A stretch of 64,000 bases of DNA from contig CM044961.1 of NCBI GenBank assembly GCA_024516035.1, forward strand, positions 7,991,796-8,055,795, in the 5' to 3' direction. Made by a program: the position numbers and the translations under genes. This stretch comes from Bactericera cockerelli (Eukaryota; Arthropoda; Insecta; Hemiptera; Triozidae). The notes under the pieces were generated by a model that was given only the letters and a program-made list of their open reading frames with translations, was not told the DNA's origin and made no database searches. Of this stretch, positions 63,595-64,000 are shown one piece after another (positions within the stretch are counted from its first letter, which is position 1; every line of letters starts with the position of its first letter).

Positions 63595-63815
63595 GTCTCC
63601 AGCCAAACTCAAGAGAAAAGTTGGCTCGTTCTGAACCACATATTTCAATGTGCGATCAATCGTAGTGAAAACTTGGGCTTTTTCTTTATAAGAGCCATTA
63701 ACCCTTGGGAAACTGCTAACTAGCATGGCCTGTTAGGGTTGGCTGAAATGGCTAGTCCATTCTCAGTTTATAGTCCTCTAGCGAGACACTGGTCTTCTTC
63801 CTGTATAACGTACCC
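63595..63815 (-). mobile_element. Retroelement fragment, reverse
   Basis: Plus strand GTCTCCAGCCAAACTCAAGA, TGGCTCGTTCTGAACCACAT and TGTGCGATCAATC are the reverse of the family at 14793-14900. AGCGAGACACTGGTCTTCTT at 63780 matches the tandem unit at 16800-17055, showing that the two blocks belong to one longer element. The window ends with GAAGAA-rich low-complexity sequence (63945-64000). Confidence 0.6.
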
Positions 63816-64000
63816 CATCCAGACAGTATTTTTTTGTAATTGACTGCATGACATCTTGGAAGCATGATTTTTAAGGTCTTCCTCTAGGTCTTTCTACTTG
63901 AATTTTTCTTGAACTGTGAAAAACTCGTCTTGAAAAATAAAACGATGAAGAAAAAGAAGAAGAAAAATAAGAAGGAGGAGAAGAAGAAGTAGAGGAAAAA

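Overview
This is a eukaryotic, AT-rich, intron-containing window packed with short repeats. Gene structure (GT-AG introns, secreted proteins with signal peptides, SLC46-type transporters), tRNA- and 5S-derived SINEs and LINE fragments fit an insect. My best guess is a sap-feeding hemipteran such as a planthopper; that is inference from general character, not a database match. A run of 100 N (39545-39644) marks a scaffold gap.

Layout. 1-7650 is intergenic and repeat-rich. 7664-17248 (+) holds an SLC46/proton-coupled folate transporter-like gene in eight coding exons (SLC46-A), preceded by a minisatellite that runs into its first coding exon. 20911-30695 (-) holds a paralogue in nine coding exons (SLC46-B), tail-to-tail with the first. 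30696-40950 has no gene I can support apart from an unexplained open frame beside the gap. 40951-41220 (+) is the last coding exon of an alpha-1,4-galactosyltransferase (A4GALT/Gb3-synthase family) gene whose upstream exons are not visible. 48197-49108 (-), 53113-54811 (+) and 61298-62471 (+) encode three unrelated small secreted proteins of unknown function. Two LINE remnants lie between them (about 50090-51005 and 58925-59905).

The most striking signal is a recurrent arrangement: short tandem duplications that start inside coding sequence and cross an exon boundary. The exon 2 donor of SLC46-A is duplicated once. The exon 8 donor of SLC46-B is repeated ten more times inside the intron as CAG|GTAAGT-like motifs that resemble recursive splice sites. 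The stop-codon end of the last exon is duplicated in the A4GALT-like gene (2 copies), the 61.3-62.5 kb secreted gene (3 copies) and the 53.1-54.8 kb secreted gene, where it has grown into a 2.1-kb, 37-bp minisatellite. Weaker versions are seen before the SLC46-A start and after SLC46-B exon 3.

Other notable items are a piggyBac-type (TTAA) short element carrying five copies of a 21-22-bp palindrome, a 5S-rRNA-derived SINE family, SINE tails that supply splice-acceptor tracts, and foldback MITEs. All intron/exon calls were made by eye from splice motifs, reading-frame continuity and paralogue comparison.
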